Shown here: piece by piece, positions 16,876 through 24,733 of the stretch
How positions within the stretch are numbered: position 1 is the stretch's first letter
How the letters are laid out: every line of letters starts with the position of its first letter
From: Candidatus Gastranaerophilales bacterium
GTDB taxonomy: Bacteria; Cyanobacteriota; Vampirovibrionia; Gastranaerophilales; Gastranaerophilaceae
Length of the DNA: 64,000 nt
Reading direction: 5' to 3'
NCBI GenBank assembly: GCA_944324455.1
Contig: CALUWJ010000005.1
Span: 1-64,000 of the forward strand
Made by a program: the position numbers and the translations under genes
Notes under the pieces: generated by a model
Databases searched by the model: none
The model's input: the letters and a program-made list of their open reading frames with translations, nothing else
Told to the model about the DNA's origin: nothing

Positions 16876-18000
16876 CTAAGATTCTTTAACTAAAGGCTTA
16901 TAACCGTATTTTTCAAGGTTATCCAGCCCGTCTTGATATTTAAGCATTGTACATACGCAAAGATCATTAATTTTTTTATTTTCTTTTATAGGCGCACATT
17001 TAGCAAGATATTTTGCTTGGAAATTATATGCGTCAATTTCATGAGGATATGAAAGATAAATGTCATAATTTCCTGAATTATTTTCTTCGTTTTCAGATTG
17101 CTGTTGTAACCCTTTTAATAAATGTTCTTTAGTTGAAAAATACAATGGTTTATTATCTGTTGAAGATATTGAAGTTTCAAGAAGTGTATTTTCATCTAAA
17201 ATTTTAGCCGGTTCATATCTTTTATAATAAGGGTTTTCATGTTTTTGTTTATCTAATTTTAATTCTCTTAATTTATCTGTAACTCTTTCGCCCTCAATTA
17301 TATAAACACCTGATTGCAATAATTCTTGATATAATTTAATTGATTCATCAATAACAGAGATTATATACTCTGTTTTTTCTGCTAATTTAGCATCATAGAC
17401 TTGTTGTGCTTCATCTTTTAATTTATCGCAAGAAAATAAAAGGTGATTTTGAACACAATGTCTTAATTCATGAGCGAAGCAAGATTTTATATAAATTTCT
17501 TTTTCTTCATCATTTAATTTTACAAATTCAAAATTTTGTTCAGGATTATCATCCTTTATATCTTCTTCCACAACAATATTAATAGGAATTTTTTCATTTT
17601 CATATTTTATATATTTTATATAAAAGTCTTGTTGCATTGCTTTTTTGGAAAATTCAACCTGATTGTCAGAAAAATTATAGCTGGCAATCGTAGATGATTC
17701 ATCTTCATCATCATTAAATACAAAAGTTGGTTTTTCTATGTTTAATTCTTTTGTAGTTGGCGGCATTAAAGCCATTATTTCTTCATAAGCTTGGTCATAA
17801 AGCTTTGTTATGTATTTTTCATCAAATACTTTTTTTGTTGGCGCAGTTTGAGCTAAAGGGTTTGTGCTTGCACTTTTTACAAATATATCTTTTTGAAGAC
17901 CATTGAAACTAACAGAGGGGTATTGTTTTTGCTCTGTTATTTTTGGTTTTTTATTTATTGTATAATTCGGAAATAAATTATATAGTGATACATTGTTCAT
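16876..18000 (-). CDS. HExxH putative zinc metallopeptidase, unknown family
   Basis: 374 residues from the ATG at 18000; an in-frame TTG six codons upstream has no support. A short N-terminal region contains PSVSFNGL and low-complexity sequence. A central HELRHCVQNH gives the HExxH zinc-binding motif. About 150 residues later HEIDAYNFQAKYL could provide a third-ligand Glu and the E-x-D helix seen in some gluzincins. There is no signal peptide or membrane segment. It ends 2 bases from the converging sigma factor gene. Peptidase activity is inferred from the motifs; the fold is not confirmed. Confidence 0.6.
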   Translation of the reverse strand: MNNVSLYNLFPNYTINKKPKITEQKQYPSVSFNGLQKDIFVKSASTNPLAQTAPTKKVFDEKYITKLYDQAYEEIMALMPPTTKELNIEKPTFVFNDDEDESSTIASYNFSDNQVEFSKKAMQQDFYIKYIKYENEKIPINIVVEEDIKDDNPEQNFEFVKLNDEEKEIYIKSCFAHELRHCVQNHLLFSCDKLKDEAQQVYDAKLAEKTEYIISVIDESIKLYQELLQSGVYIIEGERVTDKLRELKLDKQKHENPYYKRYEPAKILDENTLLETSISSTDNKPLYFSTKEHLLKGLQQQSENEENNSGNYDIYLSYPHEIDAYNFQAKYLAKCAPIKENKKINDLCVCTMLKYQDGLDNLEKYGYKPLVKES

Positions 18001-18078
18001 ATATATATAAAAAAACAAAATTTAAAAAAATTGCCCTAAATTATTTTTTGCCTGATTTTGGTTTAGGTATTTTATTTT

Positions 18079-18084
18079 TATAAT
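18079..18084 (+). promoter_or_regulatory. -10 element of the glcD-MATE operon
   Basis: TATAAT ends 11 bases before the ATG at 18096. No Shine-Dalgarno is present, so the leader would be only about 5 bases. Confidence 0.4.
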
Positions 18085-18095
18085 AGAATAATTTT

Positions 18096-19460
18096 ATGGA
18101 TATTGTAAATGAGTTGAAAAAAATTTGCCCTGATAATCTTCTTTATAAAAAAGAAGATATATTTGTTTATGCCTATGATACATCGCAAAATCCTGATAAA
18201 ATAATTATGCCTTTAGCTGTAGTTTTTCCAAAAAATACTTCTGAAGTTTCAAAAATTGCCAAATTTGCCTATAAAAATAATATTTCTTTAATTCCAAGAG
18301 CTATGGGCACAAACCATTGCGGAGCTACAAGACCAAGCGAAAAATCAATAGTTGTTCATTTTTCTAAAATGGATAAAATAATAAAAATAGATAAAGAAAA
18401 TTTAGTTGCAATAGTTGAACCTAATGTTGCTATTGGAAATTTAAATAAAGAATTGGATAAATTAAATCTTTTTTTCCCGCCTGACCCGTCTAATCTAGCT
18501 GTTTCAACGGTTGGTGGTGCAATTGCATTATGCGCAGGAGGCCCTAGAACCTTTAAATACGGTAATACTAAAGATTATGTTATTAATCTTGAAGTGGTTT
18601 TAGCTGATGGGTCAATTATTGAAACATCAAAAAACTTGGCTAAAAATGTTACAGGATATAATATTACAAGTCTTTTTGTCGGTTCTGAAGGGACGCTTGG
18701 TTTAATAACAAAAGCAACCTTGAAATTAATTCCAAAACCTCAAACAAGACTTATAACCATGGCTTATTTTGATAGTTTAGTGGAAGCTGCTAAATGTGTT
18801 AATGAAATTATAAATCAAGGGTTTATCCCCTCAACGCTTGATTTATTAGATAAATATACCATTCAAACAATAGAAAAATTTAATCCTTGCGGACTTTTAA
18901 TTGATAAAGAAGCAATGCTTTTAATTGAATTGGACGGATTTAAAAAAAGTGTTTTTTATGAGCTTGAGATTTTAAAAGAAATTTTAGAAAAACAAGGCGC
19001 AAAAAACATTGTTCAAGCAAAAAATGATGAAGAAAATGAAAATATTTGGAGAGCAAGAAGAAGCGCTTTTTCCGCTCTAACGCAATTAAAACCTTCTGTA
19101 ATTACAGAAGATATGGTTGTTCCAAGAAATAAAATCGTTGATATGATTAATAAAATTCAAGAATTATCTAAAAAATATAATATAATAACAGCAACCATGG
19201 GCCATGCAGGAGATGGTAATATTCATCCTAATTTTGCGCTAGATTTAGAAAAAGAAAAAGATAATTTTCTAAAATTAAAAGATGAATTATTTTATTATGC
19301 ATTGTCAATTGGAGGAACTCTATCAGGTGAACATGGTGTTGGTACTCATAAGAAAAAATATATTAATGATGCAATTGAACAAAATGCATATAAATTGATG
19401 AAAAAAATCAAAAAGTTATTAGATGAAAGAAATATTTTAAATCCGAATAAAACACTATGA
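18096..19460 (+). CDS. glcD: FAD-linked 2-hydroxyacid oxidase/dehydrogenase, GlcD family
   Basis: 454 residues, normal for GlcD/D-lactate dehydrogenase flavoproteins. The FAD-binding PCMH domain shows PRAMGTNHCGA, FPPDPSN, STVGGAIALCAGGPRTFKYG and GSEGTLGLIT. The C-terminal cap domain ends with the motif GHAGDGNIHPNF and GGTLSGEHGVGTHKK. It oxidises glycolate, D-lactate or a similar 2-hydroxyacid; the acceptor and substrate are undetermined. The next gene, a MATE exporter, overlaps by four bases (ATGA). The symbol indicates family, not proven substrate. Confidence 0.88.
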   Translation: MDIVNELKKICPDNLLYKKEDIFVYAYDTSQNPDKIIMPLAVVFPKNTSEVSKIAKFAYKNNISLIPRAMGTNHCGATRPSEKSIVVHFSKMDKIIKIDKENLVAIVEPNVAIGNLNKELDKLNLFFPPDPSNLAVSTVGGAIALCAGGPRTFKYGNTKDYVINLEVVLADGSIIETSKNLAKNVTGYNITSLFVGSEGTLGLITKATLKLIPKPQTRLITMAYFDSLVEAAKCVNEIINQGFIPSTLDLLDKYTIQTIEKFNPCGLLIDKEAMLLIELDGFKKSVFYELEILKEILEKQGAKNIVQAKNDEENENIWRARRSAFSALTQLKPSVITEDMVVPRNKIVDMINKIQELSKKYNIITATMGHAGDGNIHPNFALDLEKEKDNFLKLKDELFYYALSIGGTLSGEHGVGTHKKKYINDAIEQNAYKLMKKIKKLLDERNILNPNKTL

Positions 19461-20785
19461 TTAATAAATTAAAAGAATATAGAGAAATAATTTTAAATTT
19501 AATAAAATTATCCCTGCCGATTTTAGGAGGTAATTTAGCTCAGATTTTGGTCAGCTTTGCTGATACCATTGTTGCAGGAAGATATTCAACAGTTGCGCTT
19601 GGAGCAATTAGTGTTGCCAGCGCTATTGTAATGACTGTAACAATAGGAGTTATCGGGTTAATTTTAAGTATAAGCCCTACAATAGCAAACTTTAGAGGGC
19701 AAAAAATTCCATCTAAAAGATATTTTAAATTAACTTTATTGTTTTCTTTTTTGGCGTCTATTCCATTTTTTATTATTTTAGAGATTTTGTTATTAAACAT
19801 TGATTTAATCGGTCTAAGCTCTGAGATAATACATCCTGTTAAACAATATATTGAAATTTGCGCTTGGACAATATTTCCATCTGCTATTTTTACGGCTCTA
19901 AAAGAATTTTTACAAGCTTATGAAAAAGTTGTTTTTGCTAATTTATTAATGCTTTTTATGGTTATATTGAATTTGGTATTGAATATAATCTTGACTTTTG
20001 GTTTTGATTTTTCATTTATTCATATAGCGCCATTAGGGGTTGTGGGGCTTTCAATTGCAACATTGTTGTCTAAAACTTTGGTCGCAGTATTTATGCTTCT
20101 ATATTGTTTACCGTTATTTAAAACTCCTTTTGAAGCATCTAAAAAATATGTAAAAGATTTAGTTAAAATGGGCGCACCTATTTCATTTGCAATGTTTTTT
20201 GAATTTTTAGGATTTAATTTGACTGCTGTTATAATTGGAAAATTTGGTGCACTGTATGCAGGAGTTCACAATATTATTCTTTGCATTGCAAACATGACTT
20301 TTATGATTGTTTTATCTGTTGCTAATGCAGCAAGTGTTAAAATCGGTTATTTTAACGGAAAACAAGATAAAAGAAGTGTTATTGATTATTCTGTTGCAAA
20401 TATATTTATTACTGTTTGTGTATGTTTAACAACATTTATGATATTGGGAATATGGTCAAGAGAGATTATTTCAATTTTTTCACAAGACATGGATGTAATA
20501 ATTCTAAGTGAAAGAATATTAAAAATAGCCATGGCATTTTTATTCTTTGATGGTATTCAAGGAGCATGCGTTGGGATATTGAAAGGCTTAAAAGATACTA
20601 AAATTATTATGTTTACAATGCTTTTCGGGTATTTGATTATTGCAATTCCCTTAGGATGTTATTTAGCATTCAATAAAGGAATAATTTTAGAGGGTTTTTG
20701 GCTTGGATTAGCTTTAGCTTTATTGTTTGCAGCGATAATTACATCAAGCAGAGTAATATATGATATAAAAAAAATCAAATATTAA
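19457..20785 (+). CDS. MATE-family multidrug/cation antiporter
   Basis: 442 residues with about twelve membrane helices in two pseudo-symmetric halves, typical of MatE (NorM/DinF-like) transporters. Start signatures are SLPILGGNLAQILVSFADT and IVAGRYSTVALGA. It exports drugs or metabolites in exchange for Na+ or H+. Its ATG overlaps the GlcD stop codon, so the two are translationally coupled, possibly exporting a related organic compound (inference). Confidence 0.9.
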   Translation: MINKLKEYREIILNLIKLSLPILGGNLAQILVSFADTIVAGRYSTVALGAISVASAIVMTVTIGVIGLILSISPTIANFRGQKIPSKRYFKLTLLFSFLASIPFFIILEILLLNIDLIGLSSEIIHPVKQYIEICAWTIFPSAIFTALKEFLQAYEKVVFANLLMLFMVILNLVLNIILTFGFDFSFIHIAPLGVVGLSIATLLSKTLVAVFMLLYCLPLFKTPFEASKKYVKDLVKMGAPISFAMFFEFLGFNLTAVIIGKFGALYAGVHNIILCIANMTFMIVLSVANAASVKIGYFNGKQDKRSVIDYSVANIFITVCVCLTTFMILGIWSREIISIFSQDMDVIILSERILKIAMAFLFFDGIQGACVGILKGLKDTKIIMFTMLFGYLIIAIPLGCYLAFNKGIILEGFWLGLALALLFAAIITSSRVIYDIKKIKY

Positions 20786-20840
20786 ATTTAAAAATTGTAA
20801 ACTTAAAAAAATAAAAATACTTAAAAAATAATTTAATCTA

Positions 20841-20849
20841 TGGTTAAAT
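20841..20849 (+). promoter_or_regulatory. extended -10 giving a leaderless transcript
   Basis: TGGTTAAAT (TGn plus TTAAAT) ends 8 bases before the ATG at 20858 with no Shine-Dalgarno. Confidence 0.35.
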
Positions 20850-20857
20850 AGTTTATT

Positions 20858-21991
20858 ATGAAACATTTGACACTTAATGATATAAAAATACCAAAGCCTA
20901 ATTTTGGTGTTTCTAAAACACCAAAAGGTCAAGTTGTTTCAGCTTGGTTAGTTGATTGGATTAAACATTCTCTGGAATACGGAATAGCAGACATCGGGGA
21001 TTTTATACCCACAAAAGAAGAACTTGCGGGTTTTTTGGGAGTATCCAGTGCAACTATGCAAAATTCAATCAGACAAGTTAAAGACTTAGGATATTTTACT
21101 TCTAAACAATCTTTAGGTACATGTATAGCTGATTTTTATTCTAAAGATATAAAATCACAAGATGAACTTTATCATGGCTCAATTGCCGAATGTAAAATTA
21201 AAAAAATTGTTTTAGATGAAAAAATAAAATTAAATGAGCCTATTATATCAATTTCAGAATTATCTAAACGAACAGATATTTCTCAAAATACAATCAGATT
21301 TACTCTTGTTAAATTGGCGCAAAAAGGTTATTTAGAAAAAATTCATCTAAAAGGTAATAAATATTCTTGGATATACAAAAAAGAATTTGAATTATCAAAA
21401 GAAGAACTTTTGAATGGAATTGAAGATGAAGATTTTACTTTAACTCATCAATTAGTCGATAAAATTCAAAAATATATTGAAAAAACATACAAACAAGGAG
21501 ATAAAATTCTTCCGAATTTAGCATTTTCAACTATGTTTGATGTCAGCATTAAAACAGTTAATGATGCTATGAAAATTTTAAATGCAAGAAAAATAATCTT
21601 ATCTCGCAGAGGAAGATATGGAACAATATATTTAGGTGAAAATAAGCCTTCTAAAACCTCTTTTTTAAGCAGTGAAAGAAGAAAAATAACTTCACAAAAA
21701 TATATTTATTCTTGGCAAAAGGCATTGGGGCATTTAAAAAAATACATTATAGAAAATTATGAAGTAGGAGATAAAATTGCACCAATTAGAGAACTTGCCG
21801 TAATTTTAAATGTTAGTCCTAATACAATAAGGCGTGCTTTAGCTACATTATTTCAAAGCGGACATCTTGTTTCTCAAAGAGGAAAACTGGGCGGCATTTT
21901 TATTATGGATATGCCTGAACCTGATGAAGATACTTATCGTTGGCTTGCAATAAACCCAGAAGTTGTAAGTTTGAGTGATGAAAATAATTAG
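20858..21991 (+). CDS. regulator with four tandem GntR-like winged helix-turn-helix domains
   Basis: 377 residues. Four successive segments have the GntR-type wHTH pattern: about 26-92 (LGVSSATMQNSIRQV), 108-173 (TDISQNTIRFTLVKL), 194-259 (FDVSIKTVNDAMKIL) and 284-350 (LNVSPNTIRRALATL). Each recognition helix is followed by a wing such as SRRGRYGTIYL or SQRGKLGGIFI. There is no effector-binding or aminotransferase domain. Ordinary GntR proteins have one wHTH plus a ligand domain. This protein could clamp an extended operator as a monomer or act as a nucleoid-type factor; that is inference. It is transcribed alone and converges with the next gene. Confidence 0.8.
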   Translation: MKHLTLNDIKIPKPNFGVSKTPKGQVVSAWLVDWIKHSLEYGIADIGDFIPTKEELAGFLGVSSATMQNSIRQVKDLGYFTSKQSLGTCIADFYSKDIKSQDELYHGSIAECKIKKIVLDEKIKLNEPIISISELSKRTDISQNTIRFTLVKLAQKGYLEKIHLKGNKYSWIYKKEFELSKEELLNGIEDEDFTLTHQLVDKIQKYIEKTYKQGDKILPNLAFSTMFDVSIKTVNDAMKILNARKIILSRRGRYGTIYLGENKPSKTSFLSSERRKITSQKYIYSWQKALGHLKKYIIENYEVGDKIAPIRELAVILNVSPNTIRRALATLFQSGHLVSQRGKLGGIFIMDMPEPDEDTYRWLAINPEVVSLSDENN

Positions 21992-22004
21992 ACTGAAGAG
22001 TTAA

Positions 22005-22481
22005 TTATTTATCTTGTTGTGAATAATCATTTTTATAGCACTTACACTCCTTATTAAAGCATTTTCCATTTTCATCAAGATTTAAAATATCATTTGTTAC
22101 ATATTCAACATCAAAATTATAAATTTCAGATAACTTTAAAATTCTGTTATAATAAACCATCTGCCATTTTTGATTTTCTAAAATTAACACAACTTTTGGT
22201 CTTTTACCTGTCATAAAACCATAATAAAGTGCTTGCCCAATACTTTCAGCCCATTTATTATAAAAATCAAATTCAACAGCATACAATTCTGTTAAACAAT
22301 CAACCCTTGTTTTATCAGGGTTTTCATATTCTATTATTCCATTATGCTTTTTACACCAAGCTATTTGATAGCTCATTTCATTGTGTTTATGTGATGGGAT
22401 TTTAATTGTAGTGTAGGTTTCATAAGCTAAAGCGCCAAGGGTTGATAGGGTTAAGAGAATAATCATTGATAATTTTTTCAT
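22005..22481 (-). CDS. secreted small protein, possible PD-(D/E)xK-like fold
   Basis: 158 residues. A signal peptide (MKKLSMIILLTLSTLGALA) implies export. The mature part has RVDCLTELYAVEFDF followed by KWAESIGQALYYG and KVVLIL. This Asp, spaced Glu, Lys and GQ-x-LYY order resembles restriction-endonuclease-like nuclease cores, though the catalytic spacing is not canonical. The tail has a CFNKECKCYK cluster. Four cysteines in total may form disulfides. The nuclease idea is weak. It converges with the four-wHTH regulator gene, 13 bases apart. Confidence 0.6.
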   Translation of the reverse strand: MKKLSMIILLTLSTLGALAYETYTTIKIPSHKHNEMSYQIAWCKKHNGIIEYENPDKTRVDCLTELYAVEFDFYNKWAESIGQALYYGFMTGKRPKVVLILENQKWQMVYYNRILKLSEIYNFDVEYVTNDILNLDENGKCFNKECKCYKNDYSQQDK

Positions 22482-22537
22482 ACAGAAATTTTAAAAAAAA
22501 TTAAACCAAAAGACATAATCTATAAATACTATTTTGA

Positions 22538-22552
22538 GGTCAATATATGACC
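22538..22552. promoter_or_regulatory. candidate operator upstream of the XRE gene
   Basis: GGTCAATATATGACC is a perfect palindrome with 5 bp arms, 46 bases before the ATG of the XRE regulator. A further half-site, TTTTGACC, follows at about 22570. Autoregulation is plausible but unproven. Confidence 0.35.
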
Positions 22553-22598
22553 GCTTATGCGTGTGGAAATTTTGACCATTAAAAGTGAAAATTACTAT

Positions 22599-22916
22599 AT
22601 GAATGATTTTAAAAAGAAATTCGGTCAAAATGTTAAATATTATAGAAAGTTGGCTAAATTAACTCAAGAACAATTGGCTGAAAAAGCAGGTGTTGCTCCA
22701 AACACCATTGGTTACATTGAAAGAGGTAAAAACTCAATACATTTTTCAAAAATACCTTTATTGGCCGAGGCTTTAGGAGTAGAAATATATAAATTGTTTG
22801 TTTTTGTGGAAATGGAAAATAATCCTAATGTGATTTGTGAACTTGCAAAAACTGCAACTGAAAAAGAACAAATTATAATTGCAAATGTTATAAAATCAAT
22901 TTTAGCTTTAAAGTGA
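22599..22916 (+). CDS. XRE-family helix-turn-helix regulator
   Basis: 105 residues from the ATG at 22599. An in-frame ATG 14 codons upstream gives an N-terminal extension with no family match. The Cro/C1 HTH shows KLTQEQLAEKAGVAPNTIGYIERG, followed by a helical tail (VICELAKTATEKEQIIIANVI). It probably binds the palindrome just upstream. It has the same general design as the 9528 regulator but is not a duplicate. The stretch after it is noncoding and GC-rich. Confidence 0.82.
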   Translation: MNDFKKKFGQNVKYYRKLAKLTQEQLAEKAGVAPNTIGYIERGKNSIHFSKIPLLAEALGVEIYKLFVFVEMENNPNVICELAKTATEKEQIIIANVIKSILALK

Positions 22917-22981
22917 TTTTCGGTTTTGTATAATTTCATTGTGTTTATGAGAGGGCAATTATTACATACCAAGCCAATAAG

Positions 22982-23205
22982 ACCCTGAAACCAGTTCAGG
23001 GTGACAGGGTGTATATGGATTGGTTCTTCACACACGGCTTACGCATTTTTCCGCCCGTGGGTATTTCGGCTCTGTTTGGCTAAAGTCGCCAAACAGCCTC
23101 AATTATCCTACGGCGGCATCGTACGGTTTCAACAAAGCCAAGCTCATCGCTTGTCTTTGTTTTCACACACGGCTGTCGCTTTCTTTTCTTCGACCCAAAT
23201 ATAAG
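22982..23205. repeat. GC-rich patch with inverted and direct repeats
   Basis: This block is visibly richer in G+C than its surroundings. It holds an 8 bp stem (ACCCTGAA / TTCAGGGT, 22982-23002), a 9 bp stem (CTGTTTGGC / GCCAAACAG, 23072-23096) and a direct repeat TTCACACACGGCT (about 23026 and 23162). It looks like a dispersed intergenic repeat or the remnant of a mobile sequence. Short open frames on the plus strand overlap the repeats and are not credible genes. Confidence 0.5.
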
Positions 23206-23323
23206 TCTGTTCATATATAGATTTAAATGGGTTATATTGAAAATCATTATTAATAAAAGGGTTTGTGGCTTTTTTGTTATATTTTTCGGTTTTATGTAAT
23301 AAAAATTTCATATATCTTAGCAT
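23144..23323 (-). CDS. possible 59-residue small protein
   Basis: A short open frame starts at the ATG at 23323 and is preceded at 7 bases by a strong GGAGG. The product is basic and begins MLRYMKFLLHKTEKYNKK, ending VCENKDKR at a TGA in the GC-rich patch. The strong ribosome site argues for translation. Against it, the last third runs into repetitive DNA, so it may be a truncated gene. No family is recognised. Confidence 0.4.
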   Translation of the reverse strand: MLRYMKFLLHKTEKYNKKATNPFINNDFQYNPFKSIYEQTYIWVEEKKATAVCENKDKR

Positions 23324-23509
23324 ATTCCTACCTCCATATATTAAAGGGGTCTATTTTATTATCTCAATTTTTCATTTTTTTAAATTGTCCGATTGTATAA
23401 AATTATAGTTAGCTAAATCTATGGTTTTTAAAAAATAACATTGCTCTTTAAGTATAATAACCCTGCTACATTATTTAGATGATTTTTATTCTATATATAA
23501 TTTGATTTA

Positions 23510-23518
23510 TGCTAGAAT
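23510..23518 (+). promoter_or_regulatory. extended -10 of the RND efflux operon
   Basis: TGCTAGAAT would start RNA at about 23525. That is downstream of the in-frame ATG at 23519 and upstream of GGGGAG and the ATG at 23549, which fixes the start of the adaptor gene. The stretch 23324-23509 otherwise shows nothing recognisable. Confidence 0.5.
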
Positions 23519-23548
23519 ATGGTCAGTAAGGGGAGACATTATTTTATT

Positions 23549-24712
23549 ATGAAAAAAATACTGATTATTGTGTCAGCAGTTATTTTAAGCTTAATTTTGA
23601 TTAGATTTTCTATTACAAAATATGGCGAATATTCAAGAGCTAAATCGCTTGCTATGACTTCGACTCCAACTGTTGAATTGAATGAAGTTAAAGAGATAGA
23701 TATATATAAATCAATTGAAATTCCGGGGCGTGTTCAATCAATGAATAAGGTTGATTTGGTTGCCCGTATAGATGGATATCTTCAAAAGAAGCATTTTAAG
23801 GAAGGTGATTTTGTTAAAAAAGGACAAGTTCTTTTTACAATTGAGCCGACTCAATATTTAAATGCGCTAAATAAAGCAAAAGCAGATTTGCAAAATGCAA
23901 AAGCCACACTTTATAAGGCGCAAAGAGATTATGACAGAGGAAGTGAACTGGTTAAAAAAGATTTTATTTCAAAATCTACTTATGATGGCTTGTATGCTGA
24001 TAAAATGGCAGCAGCAGCTGCTGTTAAATCTGCAAGCGCTCAATTAGCAGAGGCTCAAAGAAATTATGGCTATACATCAATAAAAGCTCCAGTTGATGGT
24101 AAAATTGGTTCTCTGCAAATTCAAGAAGGTAATTATGTAACAGTTTCCTCTGGAACATTAGCCACAATTACAAAAACCAATCCGATATATGTAAAATATA
24201 GCGTTGATTCAAAAATGTTTGAAGAATTAAGGCAAAAAGATTTTATTCCCAAAAAAGGCAATGCTCCAATTAAAGTGGATGTTATTCTTCCTAACGGTGA
24301 AACATATCCAATTAAAGGTGTGCAAGATTTTTGGGATAATCAAATATCAACAACAACAGGTACAATCGATTTTAGAGCGACTTTTAATAACGATGATAAT
24401 ATCTTAATCCCTGGTGATTTTGTTAAAGTTAAAGTTTACTCTAATCAGAAAAATACTGTTCTTGTTGTCCCTCAAGATGTTGTTTTACAAGATTCAAGAG
24501 GCAGATATGTTTATACTGTTTCAAATGATAAAACGGTTTCTCAAAAATACTTTAAAGATGACGGTCAATATGAAAACTATTGGATAGTTAAAGACGGCCT
24601 TGTATTGAATGATAAATATATTGCAACCAATATTACAAAGTTAATGCCAAAAATGGCTGTTAAAGTTGCGCAAAAAGAAGAAAATCCAACAAAAAAAGAG
24701 GATACAAAATAG
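23549..24712 (+). CDS. RND efflux periplasmic adaptor (membrane fusion protein, AcrA type)
   Basis: 387 residues. An N-terminal membrane anchor (about 3-22) precedes the beginning of the barrel-sandwich domain (RVQSMNKVDLVARIDGYLQ, then FVKKGQVLFTIEP). A coiled-coil hairpin (about 105-170) and the returning half (YTSIKAPVDGKIGSLQIQEGN) follow, then beta-barrel and membrane-proximal domains. It bridges the inner-membrane pump and the TolC-like channel. The start is chosen from the promoter position and GGGGAG. It is first in a three-gene operon with the pump (21-base gap) and the outer-membrane factor. Confidence 0.93.
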   Translation: MKKILIIVSAVILSLILIRFSITKYGEYSRAKSLAMTSTPTVELNEVKEIDIYKSIEIPGRVQSMNKVDLVARIDGYLQKKHFKEGDFVKKGQVLFTIEPTQYLNALNKAKADLQNAKATLYKAQRDYDRGSELVKKDFISKSTYDGLYADKMAAAAAVKSASAQLAEAQRNYGYTSIKAPVDGKIGSLQIQEGNYVTVSSGTLATITKTNPIYVKYSVDSKMFEELRQKDFIPKKGNAPIKVDVILPNGETYPIKGVQDFWDNQISTTTGTIDFRATFNNDDNILIPGDFVKVKVYSNQKNTVLVVPQDVVLQDSRGRYVYTVSNDKTVSQKYFKDDGQYENYWIVKDGLVLNDKYIATNITKLMPKMAVKVAQKEENPTKKEDTK

Positions 24713-24733
24713 TAGAAGGTAATAAAGAGGTTT

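Noticed and set aside
22557-22559. Earlier ATG for the second XRE regulator
   Set aside because: It would place the likely operator and promoter right at the start and add residues absent from the HTH family.
23001-23220. Overlapping short plus-strand open frames in the GC-rich patch
   Set aside because: Two frames overlap, neither has a ribosome site, and both cross inverted repeats.
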